Shown here: positions 7,960 through 17,332 of the stretch, one piece after another | Position numbering within the stretch: position 1 is the stretch's first letter | Layout of the letters: the number at the start of each line of letters is the position of its first letter | Assembly: GCA_022792535.1 (NCBI GenBank) | Contig: JAAWBG010000066.1 | Coordinates: 24,731 to 88,730, forward strand | Reading direction: 5' to 3' | DNA: 64,000 nt | Source: Lachnospiraceae bacterium | Lineage (GTDB): Bacteria > Bacillota > Clostridia > Lachnospirales > Lachnospiraceae | Notes under the pieces: model-generated | Told to the model about the DNA's origin: nothing | What the model saw: only the letters and a program-made list of their open reading frames with translations | Databases searched by the model: none | Translations under genes and position numbers: made by a program

Positions 7960-9465
7960 TCAATTCAAGCTTGCCAAAAACCGATCAAAGGCTTTTTGTC
8001 CTTCTTCTGTCCGTTTATAAACCCCAGCATGTTCCAACACTTTGCTGAACACCAGTGCGATCTCATTCTGCAAAATATCCATCACATTTTCCTCTGTGAT
8101 CTCCTGGTATTTTGGCAGAAATTCTGCTACCCAGTCTGCGTGCTTCTCAATGGTTTCCTCTGCCCGCATGTCTTTTTTATGTACAATGGCGTCTGCCAAT
8201 GTCTCCATCTCATCTTTCAGTCTTGCAGGAAGGACTGCAAGGCCCATCACCTCGATCAGGCCGATGTTTTCTTTTTTGATGTGATGCAGTTCTGCATGGG
8301 GATGGTAAAGGCCCAGAGGATGTTCTTCTGTGGTGATATTGTTGCGCAATACCAGATCCAGTTCATACATATCTCCCCGTTTTCTGGCGATCGGCGTTAT
8401 GGTATTGTGAGGTTCTCCTTCCGTCTCTGCAAAAATAAAAGCCTCTTCATCTGTATATCCTCTCCAGGCATCTAAGATCTTATCTGCCAAAGCGATCAGA
8501 CGGTCTGTATCCGCTCCGGCAATCCGAATCACTGACATAGGCCATTTTACAACTCCTGCCTTCACATCCTCAAAACCTGCCACAGTAAATTCCCGTTCCA
8601 CCAAAGCCTTTGCCATGGCAAATTCATAGCTTCCCCCCTGGAAATGATCATGGCTTAAGATAGAACCTCCCACAATGGGAAGATCTGCATTAGAACCCAC
8701 AATATAATGAGGAAACTGTTTGACAAAATCAAACAATTTGCAGAAAGTACCATGTTCAATTTTCATAGGAATGTGCTGTGAATTAAACACGATACAATGT
8801 TCGTTATAATATACATAGGGAGAATACTGAAATCCCCATGGGCTGCCCTGAATCGTTACCGGAATAATTCTGTGATTCTGTCTTGCAGGATGATTGATAC
8901 GTCCTGCATATCCCTCGTTTTCCACGCACAGCAGACATTTGGGATATCCGCTCTGCTTTGCATTTTTAGCCGCTGCAATAGCTTTGGGATCTTTCTCTGG
9001 TTTGGAAAGATTGATGGTAATGTCCATCTCTCCATAAGGCGTCTGGGCCTTCCATTTCACATCTTTTGCAATCCGATAACGTCGGATGTAATCGCTGTCT
9101 TGGCTTAACTGATAATAGAAATCAGTAGCCGCTTTTGCTCCTTCCTTCTGGTAAATATCCCAAAATTTCTTAATCACCTCACTGGGTCTTGGCATCAGCT
9201 TTGCCATCAATTTTGTGTCAAACAGATCCCGGTATACCACACCGTTTTCCTCCAGCACTCCATGTTCATACCCATAGTCCAGCAATTCCTGTAATACAGG
9301 CTCTAACTCCACATTCCTGTATGTCTCTTCCGGCTCTTCATACTCTTCGATCTGAAGAGTTTCCAACAACTGATTGGTGGTAAAAATCACATCTTCTTCT
9401 GTCAGCAGATTTCGCTCCAATCCATAACAAACTAACTTTTTGATGGCTTCATTGATATTTTTCAT
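7960..9465 (-). CDS. galT: UDP-glucose--hexose-1-phosphate uridylyltransferase
   Basis: 501-aa Leloir-pathway enzyme: galactose-1-phosphate plus UDP-glucose gives UDP-galactose plus glucose-1-phosphate. Its length and sequence fit the Firmicutes (class II) GalT family, not the shorter E. coli type. Visible features are GGSILSHDHFQGG (about residues 265-277) and YHPHAELHHIKKENIGLIEVMG-like active-site His residues near 390-405. The ribosome site GGGAGGAATTCTC precedes the ATG. It is the second gene after galK (106-bp gap), in the order galK-galT, and shares the GalR-controlled promoter at 10920-10948. Confidence 0.96.
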   Translation of the reverse strand: MKNINEAIKKLVCYGLERNLLTEEDVIFTTNQLLETLQIEEYEEPEETYRNVELEPVLQELLDYGYEHGVLEENGVVYRDLFDTKLMAKLMPRPSEVIKKFWDIYQKEGAKAATDFYYQLSQDSDYIRRYRIAKDVKWKAQTPYGEMDITINLSKPEKDPKAIAAAKNAKQSGYPKCLLCVENEGYAGRINHPARQNHRIIPVTIQGSPWGFQYSPYVYYNEHCIVFNSQHIPMKIEHGTFCKLFDFVKQFPHYIVGSNADLPIVGGSILSHDHFQGGSYEFAMAKALVEREFTVAGFEDVKAGVVKWPMSVIRIAGADTDRLIALADKILDAWRGYTDEEAFIFAETEGEPHNTITPIARKRGDMYELDLVLRNNITTEEHPLGLYHPHAELHHIKKENIGLIEVMGLAVLPARLKDEMETLADAIVHKKDMRAEETIEKHADWVAEFLPKYQEITEENVMDILQNEIALVFSKVLEHAGVYKRTEEGQKAFDRFLASLN

Positions 9466-9571
9466 GAGAATTCCTCCCTTATTTTCTGAATTTCAATGGC
9501 GTGCATCTTTTCTCATTTTCGGAATCTTCAACATCTTCAACTACATGTGCCTGTTTCTGCCCAAAAAGAGA

Positions 9572-10855
9572 TTAAGGCAATACTTTGATTCCCCCAAAAG
9601 GTCTTACTTTTAAGACATGACAGGAACCTTCTCCATATACCCCGTCTAAGGTTTTCCGATACTCTTCTACAAAATCATCTGCCACAAATGCCTGAATCGT
9701 GCCGGCAAATCCCCCTCCATGTACCCGGCTGACTCCATGGCCTGCCAGAATGCTGTCACTGACGCTAAGCCCGATGGAAACGCTTTGATTCTGTACGTCT
9801 TTATTGGTATAAATATTCTGCAAGTACTTAAAAGAGGAATCTCCCGACTTCTGTACTGTCTCCAAAAATTTCTGGAAATCTCCTGCTTTCAGAGCCGCCA
9901 CTTCCTGTTCCACCCGTTTTTCTTCCTCAAAGAAATGAAGGGCACGCAGAACAGGACGGTCTTTGCATTTTTTACGAATTTCATCTATTTTCTGGTAAAA
10001 TTCTCTCTCATCTACTTCCCGCAGATATTCTTTTCCAAAATATTCTGCCACCTGCTTCATTTCCTGCGGAATCCCTGCATAATCATCAGTCAGATCCGCA
10101 TGAGATCCTTTTGTGTCTGTGATACAGAGGCTGTGATGATAAGAACTGAAATCCACTTCCACTTTCTCTACCTCTGGACGCTCTGGATCTGCAAAATCAA
10201 TATGGATCAAGCCGCCCACGGAACATGCCATCTGATCCATCAGCCCGCAGGGTTTTCCGAAATAAACATTTTCTGCGTATTGCGCCACCTGAGCAATCTC
10301 TACCGCACTGATAGCCATATCATTATATAGTCCTGAGAGAATTGTTCCAACCAGCACCTCAAAAGCGGCTGAACTTGACATTCCTGCACCGTTCAATACA
10401 TCGCTGGTTACCGCCGCCTGAAATCCTCCTATTTTATGACCATTTTGGGCAAGTCCATAAGCCATTCCCCGGATTAAGCCTGCAGAAGTTCCCTCTTCCT
10501 TCTCTTTCTTTTCCAGATCAGACAACTCTACCGTAATCATGGGATAACCGTCTGACAGCAGTTTGATCACTGGTTCTTCCAGTTTCCCTGCCACTGCAAC
10601 AGCATCCAAATTAATAGACGCCGCCAACACTTCTCCATGTTGGTGATCTGTGTGATTCCCTCCTACCTCGCTTCGTCCCGGCGCGCTGAATAGTTCTACC
10701 TGCCCTGGTCCGTAAAGTTCTTCATACTTTCTGATTACATCCTGGTACCGCCGATTCTGATCATCTAAAACACTTTTGTCCACGTAAATCTCTGCCAAAC
10801 GATCCTGATACTTCTGTGCTGCAAATCCTTCCAATAATGTTTTTGTATCCTGCAT
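9572..10855 (-). CDS. galK: Galactokinase
   Basis: 427-aa GHMP kinase that phosphorylates galactose at C1 using ATP. The galactokinase signature appears as GRSEVGGNHTDHQHG (about residues 60-74), slightly altered from the usual GRxNLxGEHTDY. The ATP-binding GHMP motif is VLNGAGMSSSAAFEVLVG (about 153-170), and the C-terminal glycine motif is SRVHGGGFAG (about 378-387). AGGAGGGTTACT precedes the ATG. First gene of the galK-galT operon, divergent from the LacI-type regulator at 11151. Confidence 0.97.
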   Translation of the reverse strand: MQDTKTLLEGFAAQKYQDRLAEIYVDKSVLDDQNRRYQDVIRKYEELYGPGQVELFSAPGRSEVGGNHTDHQHGEVLAASINLDAVAVAGKLEEPVIKLLSDGYPMITVELSDLEKKEKEEGTSAGLIRGMAYGLAQNGHKIGGFQAAVTSDVLNGAGMSSSAAFEVLVGTILSGLYNDMAISAVEIAQVAQYAENVYFGKPCGLMDQMACSVGGLIHIDFADPERPEVEKVEVDFSSYHHSLCITDTKGSHADLTDDYAGIPQEMKQVAEYFGKEYLREVDEREFYQKIDEIRKKCKDRPVLRALHFFEEEKRVEQEVAALKAGDFQKFLETVQKSGDSSFKYLQNIYTNKDVQNQSVSIGLSVSDSILAGHGVSRVHGGGFAGTIQAFVADDFVEEYRKTLDGVYGEGSCHVLKVRPFGGIKVLP

Positions 10856-10919
10856 AGTAACCCTCCTGTTTTCTATTTTACCTTGCTGTCTCCTTACGCT
10901 CTTTCTTTTCTATGTCCAC

Positions 10920-10948
10920 ATTATATATGTTTTTTAGTAAACAGTCAA
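10920..10948 (-). promoter_or_regulatory. Promoter of galK-galT
   Basis: Minus-strand TTGACT (10943-10948) and perfect TATAAT (10920-10925) with 17-bp spacing, about 65 bp before galK. A TTTAGTAAA operator half-site lies inside the spacer. Confidence 0.85.
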
Positions 10949-10961
10949 TATTTTTAGTAAA
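10933..10961. promoter_or_regulatory. Two GalR-type operator half-sites at the galK promoter
   Basis: TTTAGTAAA occurs at 10933-10941 and again at 10953-10961, spaced 20 bp (two helical turns). The first overlaps the -35/-10 spacer and the second lies just upstream of the -35. Each is half of the perfect palindrome at 11048-11065. Confidence 0.7.
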
Positions 10962-11047
10962 ATTTTTAGAGAAAATTATTGTTGCTTCCTGACCTATTTT
11001 CCAGGGATTTATGGTAATATCCCTCTTCCAGAAATCTTTATCTTTTA

Positions 11048-11065
11048 TTTAGTAAATTTACTAAA
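11048..11065. promoter_or_regulatory. galR operator: Perfect 18-bp GalR/LacI-family operator
   Basis: TTTAGTAAATTTACTAAA is a perfect palindrome between galK and the regulator, just upstream of the regulator's likely -10 (TATACT, 11094-11099). It fits autoregulation and, with the two half-sites 100 bp away, possible DNA looping. Confidence 0.8.
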
Positions 11066-11111
11066 TTTTATTCCATTTCTCTATTTTTTTTGTTATACTG
11101 AATTTACATAG

Positions 11112-12146
<1,035 letters not shown>

Positions 12147-12157
12147 CATAGCATTTC

Positions 12158-12201
12158 AGGGCATTACAAACCTGCCTTTTTGTGTTTTGCAATGCCCTTT
12201 C
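12158..12201 (+). terminator. Terminator of the galR-like gene
   Basis: Stem AGGGCATTACAAA/TTTGCAATGCCCT (one mismatch) with a 15-base loop and a short T-rich tail, 12 bp after the stop codon. Confidence 0.75.
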
Positions 12202-12253
12202 TCAATTTACATGATTCTAAAAATTACTTCGTGTATTATTTTTTTAATTATCA

Positions 12254-12289
12254 GATTAGGGTGTCAAAAGCGCTTTTGACACCCTAATC
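12254..12289. repeat. Palindromic repeat, perfect copy
   Basis: 36-bp perfect palindrome: GATTAGGGTGTCAAAAGC joined directly to its reverse complement with no loop. This is the cleanest copy of the family seen at 1049, 2851 and, as halves, elsewhere. Confidence 0.85.
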
Positions 12290-12515
12290 ATTATCAGCAT
12301 ATATTGGCTGTTCCATCTCTGGAATCTTCAATGCTCTCATTGCCTGCTCTGCAAACTATCCCATACTCTCCATCAGATTTTGAGCAGATGCCAGAATCCC
12401 TTCCCTAATTCCCTTTTCTTCTATACCTTTACTTAAATTACACATTACTGACACCTCACTTTCCAGTTCCTTTGTTATCTTAATATCAAAATCATCCTGC
12501 AATATTCACTTCCAT
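12284..12515 (-). pseudogene. Remnant of a PD-(D/E)XK (Rpn/COG5464-like) nuclease-transposase gene
   Basis: The minus strand encodes DDFDIKITKELESEVSVMCN, then LSKGIEEKGIREGILASAQN and LMESMG, then an in-frame TAG, then FAEQAMRALKIPEMEQP and a final stop. This is the usual C-terminal tail of the Rpn / PD-(D/E)XK nuclease-family transposase proteins common in Lachnospiraceae. Only about 75 codons remain, with no start or catalytic domain and an internal stop, so the gene is dead. The terminal stop codon falls inside the palindromic repeat at 12254-12289. From 12516 to 12698 nothing further is recognisable. Confidence 0.7.
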
Positions 12516-12698
12516 CTATTGTATTTATCCCCCTGTTTTCCTGTTTTCTATTTTATCTTATCACAAACCCTGACAATCGGCCATATAATTCCCGGAATTC
12601 AGCATGAGAAATGTAACAGTTCGATCATTTGCAAAAAAAGCTGCTCCAATATTGATAAAAATCAAATTCAGAACAAAAACAAATATTTCCTATAAGCC

Positions 12699-12736
12699 AA
12701 AAAGATGTTCCAATCGTTTTACTGGAACATCTTTTT
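12699..12736 (-). terminator. Terminator of the TPR lipoprotein gene
   Basis: Perfect 14-bp stem AAAAAGATGTTCCA/TGGAACATCTTTTT with a 10-base loop. T runs are present in both directions; it sits 45 bp after the minus-strand stop. Confidence 0.85.
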
Positions 12737-12780
12737 GCTTACTATTATTCTATATATCTTATAATATACACCCCTGTTTT

Positions 12781-13797
12781 CTACCGTGTCTGCAGAAATA
12801 CATACTCTCTCTGAGCTTCCTCATCGTCTGGATAATCGTTCAGATAAGATTCCATTTTTTCTTTCGCAGCAGTAAAATCCAGCATTTTCTCACAGGCAAT
12901 GATCTCGTTGCGGCGGATCTGCTGTTCATTGGGAGGATTCTTTGCCTTTAATGCCTGCTCGTAAAATTCCAATGCCTTGCTGTAATTCTCTGCTTCCATC
13001 TGCATATCTCCCAGCATCACAAGGGCCGACACATCTGATTTATTTTGGGAAATATAACTCTCATATAAAGCATTTGCCTGCTTGGAATTACCTTGAGCGT
13101 CATATACCTGAGCCATGTACAGCAATGCTTTCACATCTTTCTGGTTGATGGCCCGGTCTAATTCTTTCTGGGCATTTTCGTAATCCTCTTGAAGCAGATA
13201 AATATGACCTCGTTCCCGGTAATCCTCTGGCTTCTCTGCCTTCAATTTCAATGCCTGGTCCAAGATCTTGTCCGCTTCTTCCTCCCAACCTGCATTTTTC
13301 AGATTTTCATAGGTGGAGACATATAGTTCATAGTCTTTTTTATTCAGCTCTAAGGCTTCCTTGTAGTTTTTCATGGCATTTGTCTTATCCTCTTCCTTCT
13401 GATAAATACATCCACGAAGGAAGTATGCCTTAGCATCTTTTTTATCATAATCAATCAATGCTTCACAGGTGGCAAGAGCGCCCTTTGTATCTCCGCTGTT
13501 ATACTGCGCAGTTGCCTTATAATAGCAAAGGTCAATTTCCACGTTGCTTACCACGCCTGGAGACTGATCCAGGGCTTTCTGAAAGGCTTCTACCGCTTCT
13601 TCGTAACTGCCTTCTTCTAACTTATTGATTCCCAGCTGTCGGTAAGCTTCCTGATTTTCCAGAGCCTCCTCATCCTGGCATCCAGACAGCAGCAGCATAC
13701 CTGCGGTCAAAAGGGTCAGACACCATGCCATCTTCCACTTTTTCTTCCCGCAGCAGAATTTCTTTTTCCCACTCTTTATTTTCCATGTTCTTTTCAT
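12781..13797 (-). CDS. TPR-repeat lipoprotein
   Basis: 338-aa protein with a basic N-terminus, a hydrophobic segment WCLTLLTAGMLLL and a lipobox LLSGC (Cys near residue 40), so it should be lipid-anchored on the outer face of the membrane. The rest is made of tetratricopeptide repeats from about residue 50 to 310, for example AYRQLGINKLEEGSYEEAVEAF-type and AKAYFLRGCIYQKEEDKTNA-type units, which form a protein-interaction scaffold. The start has GAAAGGAAGGCAGACC upstream. Partner and role are unknown. It has its own terminator; the DMT exporter gene upstream is on the same strand, 59 bp away. Confidence 0.87.
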   Translation of the reverse strand: MKRTWKIKSGKKKFCCGKKKWKMAWCLTLLTAGMLLLSGCQDEEALENQEAYRQLGINKLEEGSYEEAVEAFQKALDQSPGVVSNVEIDLCYYKATAQYNSGDTKGALATCEALIDYDKKDAKAYFLRGCIYQKEEDKTNAMKNYKEALELNKKDYELYVSTYENLKNAGWEEEADKILDQALKLKAEKPEDYRERGHIYLLQEDYENAQKELDRAINQKDVKALLYMAQVYDAQGNSKQANALYESYISQNKSDVSALVMLGDMQMEAENYSKALEFYEQALKAKNPPNEQQIRRNEIIACEKMLDFTAAKEKMESYLNDYPDDEEAQREYVFLQTR

Positions 13798-13856
13798 GGT
13801 CTGCCTTCCTTTCTTCTGTCCTGTTTCTCTGTATCTCTCAATTTCTTATGGCTTTC

Positions 13857-14810
13857 TCAGGAGGAATCCTCATTATGTTCTCTTTCTCTCTGAGGAATCT
13901 GAGCCAAAATAATAGCGGCAAACATCAAAACACATCCAAGGCTTTCCCGCCTGGTCATCCTCTGTCCCAGCAGCACAAGCCCTGCCAGTACCGAGATCAC
14001 AGATTCCAGGCTGAGAATCAGAGCCGCCACAGTGGGATTCATTCCCTTCTGTCCTACAATCTGCAGAGTATAGGCCACTCCGCAGGATAAAATACCTGCA
14101 TAGGCAATGGGCTGCCAGGCTGTGAGAATCTCTGCTGCATGAGGTTCTTCCGTTAAAAACATTCCGATTCCAGATAACCCTCCGCAGACCCAGAATTGAA
14201 TACAGGACATTTTCACACCATCCACCTGTTCTGTAAAATGATCAATAGCCATAATATGCAGAGAAAACAGCAAGGCCCCGATAAACACCAGAAAATCTCC
14301 CTTTCCTACTGGAAGCCAGGAAATGATTCGTTCCACTTCTGACTGTGCAGAAATGTCTGTGATACACAGACAGTACAAACCTGCCAGCGCCAAAAACACT
14401 CCGATCCAAACTGTCAATCCGCATTTTCTATGAAGAAACAGCCCCAGCAAAGGAACGATAATAATATAAAACGCTGTGATAAATCCAGCTTTCCCCACTG
14501 TGGTGTAGGCAATTCCCACCTGCTGAAAATTAGTGGCAAGGCACAGAAGAATCCCGCACACCAAACCGCCTGTCAACAGCTCTTTTCTGCTCCCCTTTGG
14601 ATCAATCTGATTTCCGGCTGTGGAAGAAGGCAGCTTGTCCAGAAACCAAATGCAGGGAATCAGAACTGCTCCACCAAGGAGGGACCGGACACAATTAAAT
14701 GTCAACGGCCCCACGTAATCCATTCCCACACTCTGGGCCACAAAAGCTACGCCCCAGATTGCGGCAGTCAGAAGCAGTAATAATGAGTTTCTGATCTGTA
14801 ATTTATTCAT
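13857..14810 (-). CDS. EamA/DMT-family transporter
   Basis: 317-aa integral membrane protein with about ten hydrophobic segments in two five-helix halves. It begins LLLLLTAAIWGVAFVAQSVG, the usual EamA opening (AxxWGxxF), and repeats the pattern in the second half (ALILSLESVISVLAGLVLLGQ, a well-conserved EamA signature). The family exports amino acids, metabolites or drugs; the substrate cannot be told from sequence. It begins 9 bp after the glycogen phosphorylase stop on the same strand, so the two are probably cotranscribed, though a functional link is not evident. Confidence 0.92.
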   Translation of the reverse strand: MNKLQIRNSLLLLLTAAIWGVAFVAQSVGMDYVGPLTFNCVRSLLGGAVLIPCIWFLDKLPSSTAGNQIDPKGSRKELLTGGLVCGILLCLATNFQQVGIAYTTVGKAGFITAFYIIIVPLLGLFLHRKCGLTVWIGVFLALAGLYCLCITDISAQSEVERIISWLPVGKGDFLVFIGALLFSLHIMAIDHFTEQVDGVKMSCIQFWVCGGLSGIGMFLTEEPHAAEILTAWQPIAYAGILSCGVAYTLQIVGQKGMNPTVAALILSLESVISVLAGLVLLGQRMTRRESLGCVLMFAAIILAQIPQREREHNEDSS

Positions 14811-14819
14811 AAAATTTCT

Positions 14820-17285
14820 TTACTCCGGCATTTCCACTTTGACTTTGTCCAGATGCCAGATTTCATCCACGTACTGCTGAATGGTACGGTCAGAAGTGAA
14901 CTTGCCGGAATGAGCAGTGTTCAGCATCGCCATCCTTGCCCAGCCTTTCTCATCTCTGTATGCCCGCTCCACTCTTTCCTGTGCTTCTGCATAAGAGCGG
15001 AAATCTTTCAGGATAAAATAAGTATCTGCATACTGAGTGCTCTGGGTATTCAGCAGAGAATTGTACAGTGGACGGAATAATTCGGAATCATTTTTCGAAT
15101 ACATCCCATTAATCAGCTGCATCAATACCTGACGAATATCCTGATCATTGTTGAAAATCTGCATCGGATCGTAATCCCGTCTCTGTTCATGTTCAATTAC
15201 TTCCTGAGAGCTCATGCCAAAGATAAATGCATTCTCCTCTCCCACTTCTTCTACAATCTCCACATTTGCCCCATCCATGGTGCCTAAAGTTACTGCGCCG
15301 TTTAACATAAATTTCATATTTCCAGTTCCAGAGGCTTCTTTGCTGGCCGTGGAAATCTGTTCTGACACATCTGCCGCTGCAAAGATCCACTCTGCAATGG
15401 ACACTTTATAATCTTCAATAAACACTACTTTGATCTTATTGTTGATAGATGCATCGTTGTTGATCACATCAGCCACACTGTTGATCAGCTTAATGGTCAG
15501 TTTTGCATTTCGATAACCTGCCGCTGCCTTAGCGCCGAAAATAAAGGTTCTGGGATAGAAATCCATCTCCGGATGTTCTTTGATCTTGTTGTACAGATAC
15601 ATCACATGGAGAATATTCAAAAGCTGGCGTTTGTATTCATGGAGACGTTTTACCTGCACGTCAAAAATAGATCTTGGATTCACTTCGATTCCATTGTGTT
15701 TTCGAATATACTCAGCCAGGCGCAGTTTATTCTGATATTTGATATTCATAAACTCCTGCTGAGCCTTCTCATCATCTGCATAGACAGCTAACCGCCCTAA
15801 ATGGGGCAGATCTGTCACCCAGTCATCCCCAACGTATTTGTTAACCCATTCTGCCAGCAGCGGATTGCCATGGTACAAAAATCTTCTCTGGGTAATTCCG
15901 TTTGTCTTATTATTAAATTTCTCCGGGAACATTTCATAGAATTCATGAAGTTCCTGATTCTTCAAAATCTCTGTATGCAGTCTTGCCACGCCATTGACAG
16001 AACAGCCTGCTGCAATAGCAAGATGAGCCATTTTTACCTGACCGTCATAAATGATGGCCATTTTCTTTACTTTATTGTAATCCCCTGGAAATTTCTTCTC
16101 AATATCCAGAATAAAACGACGGTTGATCTCTTCGATAATCTGATAAACTCTCGGAAGCAGTCTGGAAAAGATCTCAATAGGCCATTTTTCCAACGCTTCT
16201 GACATAATGGTATGATTGGTGTAAGCGCATGTCTTAGTGGTAATATTCCATGCCTCTTCCCACTCCATGCCTTCCTCGTCCAGCAGAATACGCATCAACT
16301 CTGCCACAGCCACAGTAGGATGGGTATCGTTTAACTGAATCGCCACCTTCTCCGGCAGTTTATGCAGATCTGTATGATACTTTTTATATCGTGCAACCGC
16401 CCGCTGTACGCTGGCAGACACGAAGAAATACTGCTGTTTCAGACGCAGTTCTTTTCCTTGAATATGATTGTCATTGGGATAGAGCACTTCTACTAAATTT
16501 TTGGCTAAGTTTTCCTGCTCTACCGCCTTCTTGTAATCACCCTTGTCAAAGGCATCCAGCTCAAAATACTCTTCCGGTTCCGCATCCCAGGTAATCAGCA
16601 CGTTTACCATATTGTTTTTATATCCGATCACCGGCATGTCATAAGGTACTGCCCGCACCGTCTGATAACCTTCATGAATAAATCTTATTTTTCCACTGGC
16701 ATCTGCCTCAGAACGGACATAACCGCCGAACTTCACCTGGAATGTATGTTCCGGTCTGCGCAGTTCAAAGGGATAGCCATCCTTCAGCCAGTTATCTGGC
16801 ACTTCCACCTGGAATCCATTTTCTATTTTCTGACGGAATAATCCATAACGATAGCGGATTCCACATCCATAAGCCGGATACCCCAGCGTTGACAGAGATT
16901 CCATAAAGCAGGCTGCCAGCCTTCCCAGGCCACCGTTTCCCAAAGCTGGATCTGGTTCCTGATCTTCAATCACATTCAGATCAAATCCCAGCTCTTCCAA
17001 AGCTTCTTTCACCTCTTTGTATGCGCTCAGATTGATCAGGTTGTTGCCCAGGGCTCTTCCCATCAAAAATTCCATAGACATATAGTATACGATCTTTGGA
17101 TCTTCTTTGGCAAATGTCTTCTGTGTCTCTAACCACTGGTCAATGATCACATCCTTTACCGCCTGGGATACTGCTTGGTATACTTCCTGCTGAGAAGCCT
17201 CATCCAGCGTCTTGCGGTAAAGTTTTTTGACATTATTCTTGATCTCCTGAATAAACTTCTCCTTCTCAAATATCTTGTTTTGCAT
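14820..17285 (-). CDS. glgP: Glycogen/starch phosphorylase
   Basis: 821-aa GT35 enzyme that releases glucose-1-phosphate from alpha-1,4-glucan with phosphate. The pyridoxal-phosphate site EASGTGNMKFMLNGA (PLP-binding Lys near residue 665) is present, as are YYMSMEFLMGR (about 67-77) and the conserved GGLGRLAACF block (about 117-126). The length matches the family (about 800-830). The start at 17285 is chosen since AAGGAG precedes it, whereas an upstream in-frame start would overlap ileS. It follows ileS by 47 bp on the same strand. Confidence 0.97.
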   Translation of the reverse strand: MQNKIFEKEKFIQEIKNNVKKLYRKTLDEASQQEVYQAVSQAVKDVIIDQWLETQKTFAKEDPKIVYYMSMEFLMGRALGNNLINLSAYKEVKEALEELGFDLNVIEDQEPDPALGNGGLGRLAACFMESLSTLGYPAYGCGIRYRYGLFRQKIENGFQVEVPDNWLKDGYPFELRRPEHTFQVKFGGYVRSEADASGKIRFIHEGYQTVRAVPYDMPVIGYKNNMVNVLITWDAEPEEYFELDAFDKGDYKKAVEQENLAKNLVEVLYPNDNHIQGKELRLKQQYFFVSASVQRAVARYKKYHTDLHKLPEKVAIQLNDTHPTVAVAELMRILLDEEGMEWEEAWNITTKTCAYTNHTIMSEALEKWPIEIFSRLLPRVYQIIEEINRRFILDIEKKFPGDYNKVKKMAIIYDGQVKMAHLAIAAGCSVNGVARLHTEILKNQELHEFYEMFPEKFNNKTNGITQRRFLYHGNPLLAEWVNKYVGDDWVTDLPHLGRLAVYADDEKAQQEFMNIKYQNKLRLAEYIRKHNGIEVNPRSIFDVQVKRLHEYKRQLLNILHVMYLYNKIKEHPEMDFYPRTFIFGAKAAAGYRNAKLTIKLINSVADVINNDASINNKIKVVFIEDYKVSIAEWIFAAADVSEQISTASKEASGTGNMKFMLNGAVTLGTMDGANVEIVEEVGEENAFIFGMSSQEVIEHEQRRDYDPMQIFNNDQDIRQVLMQLINGMYSKNDSELFRPLYNSLLNTQSTQYADTYFILKDFRSYAEAQERVERAYRDEKGWARMAMLNTAHSGKFTSDRTIQQYVDEIWHLDKVKVEMPE

Positions 17286-17332
17286 AACCTTATTTTCTCC
17301 TTCCTCTCTGGTGTATCCATGCCAAATACGAA

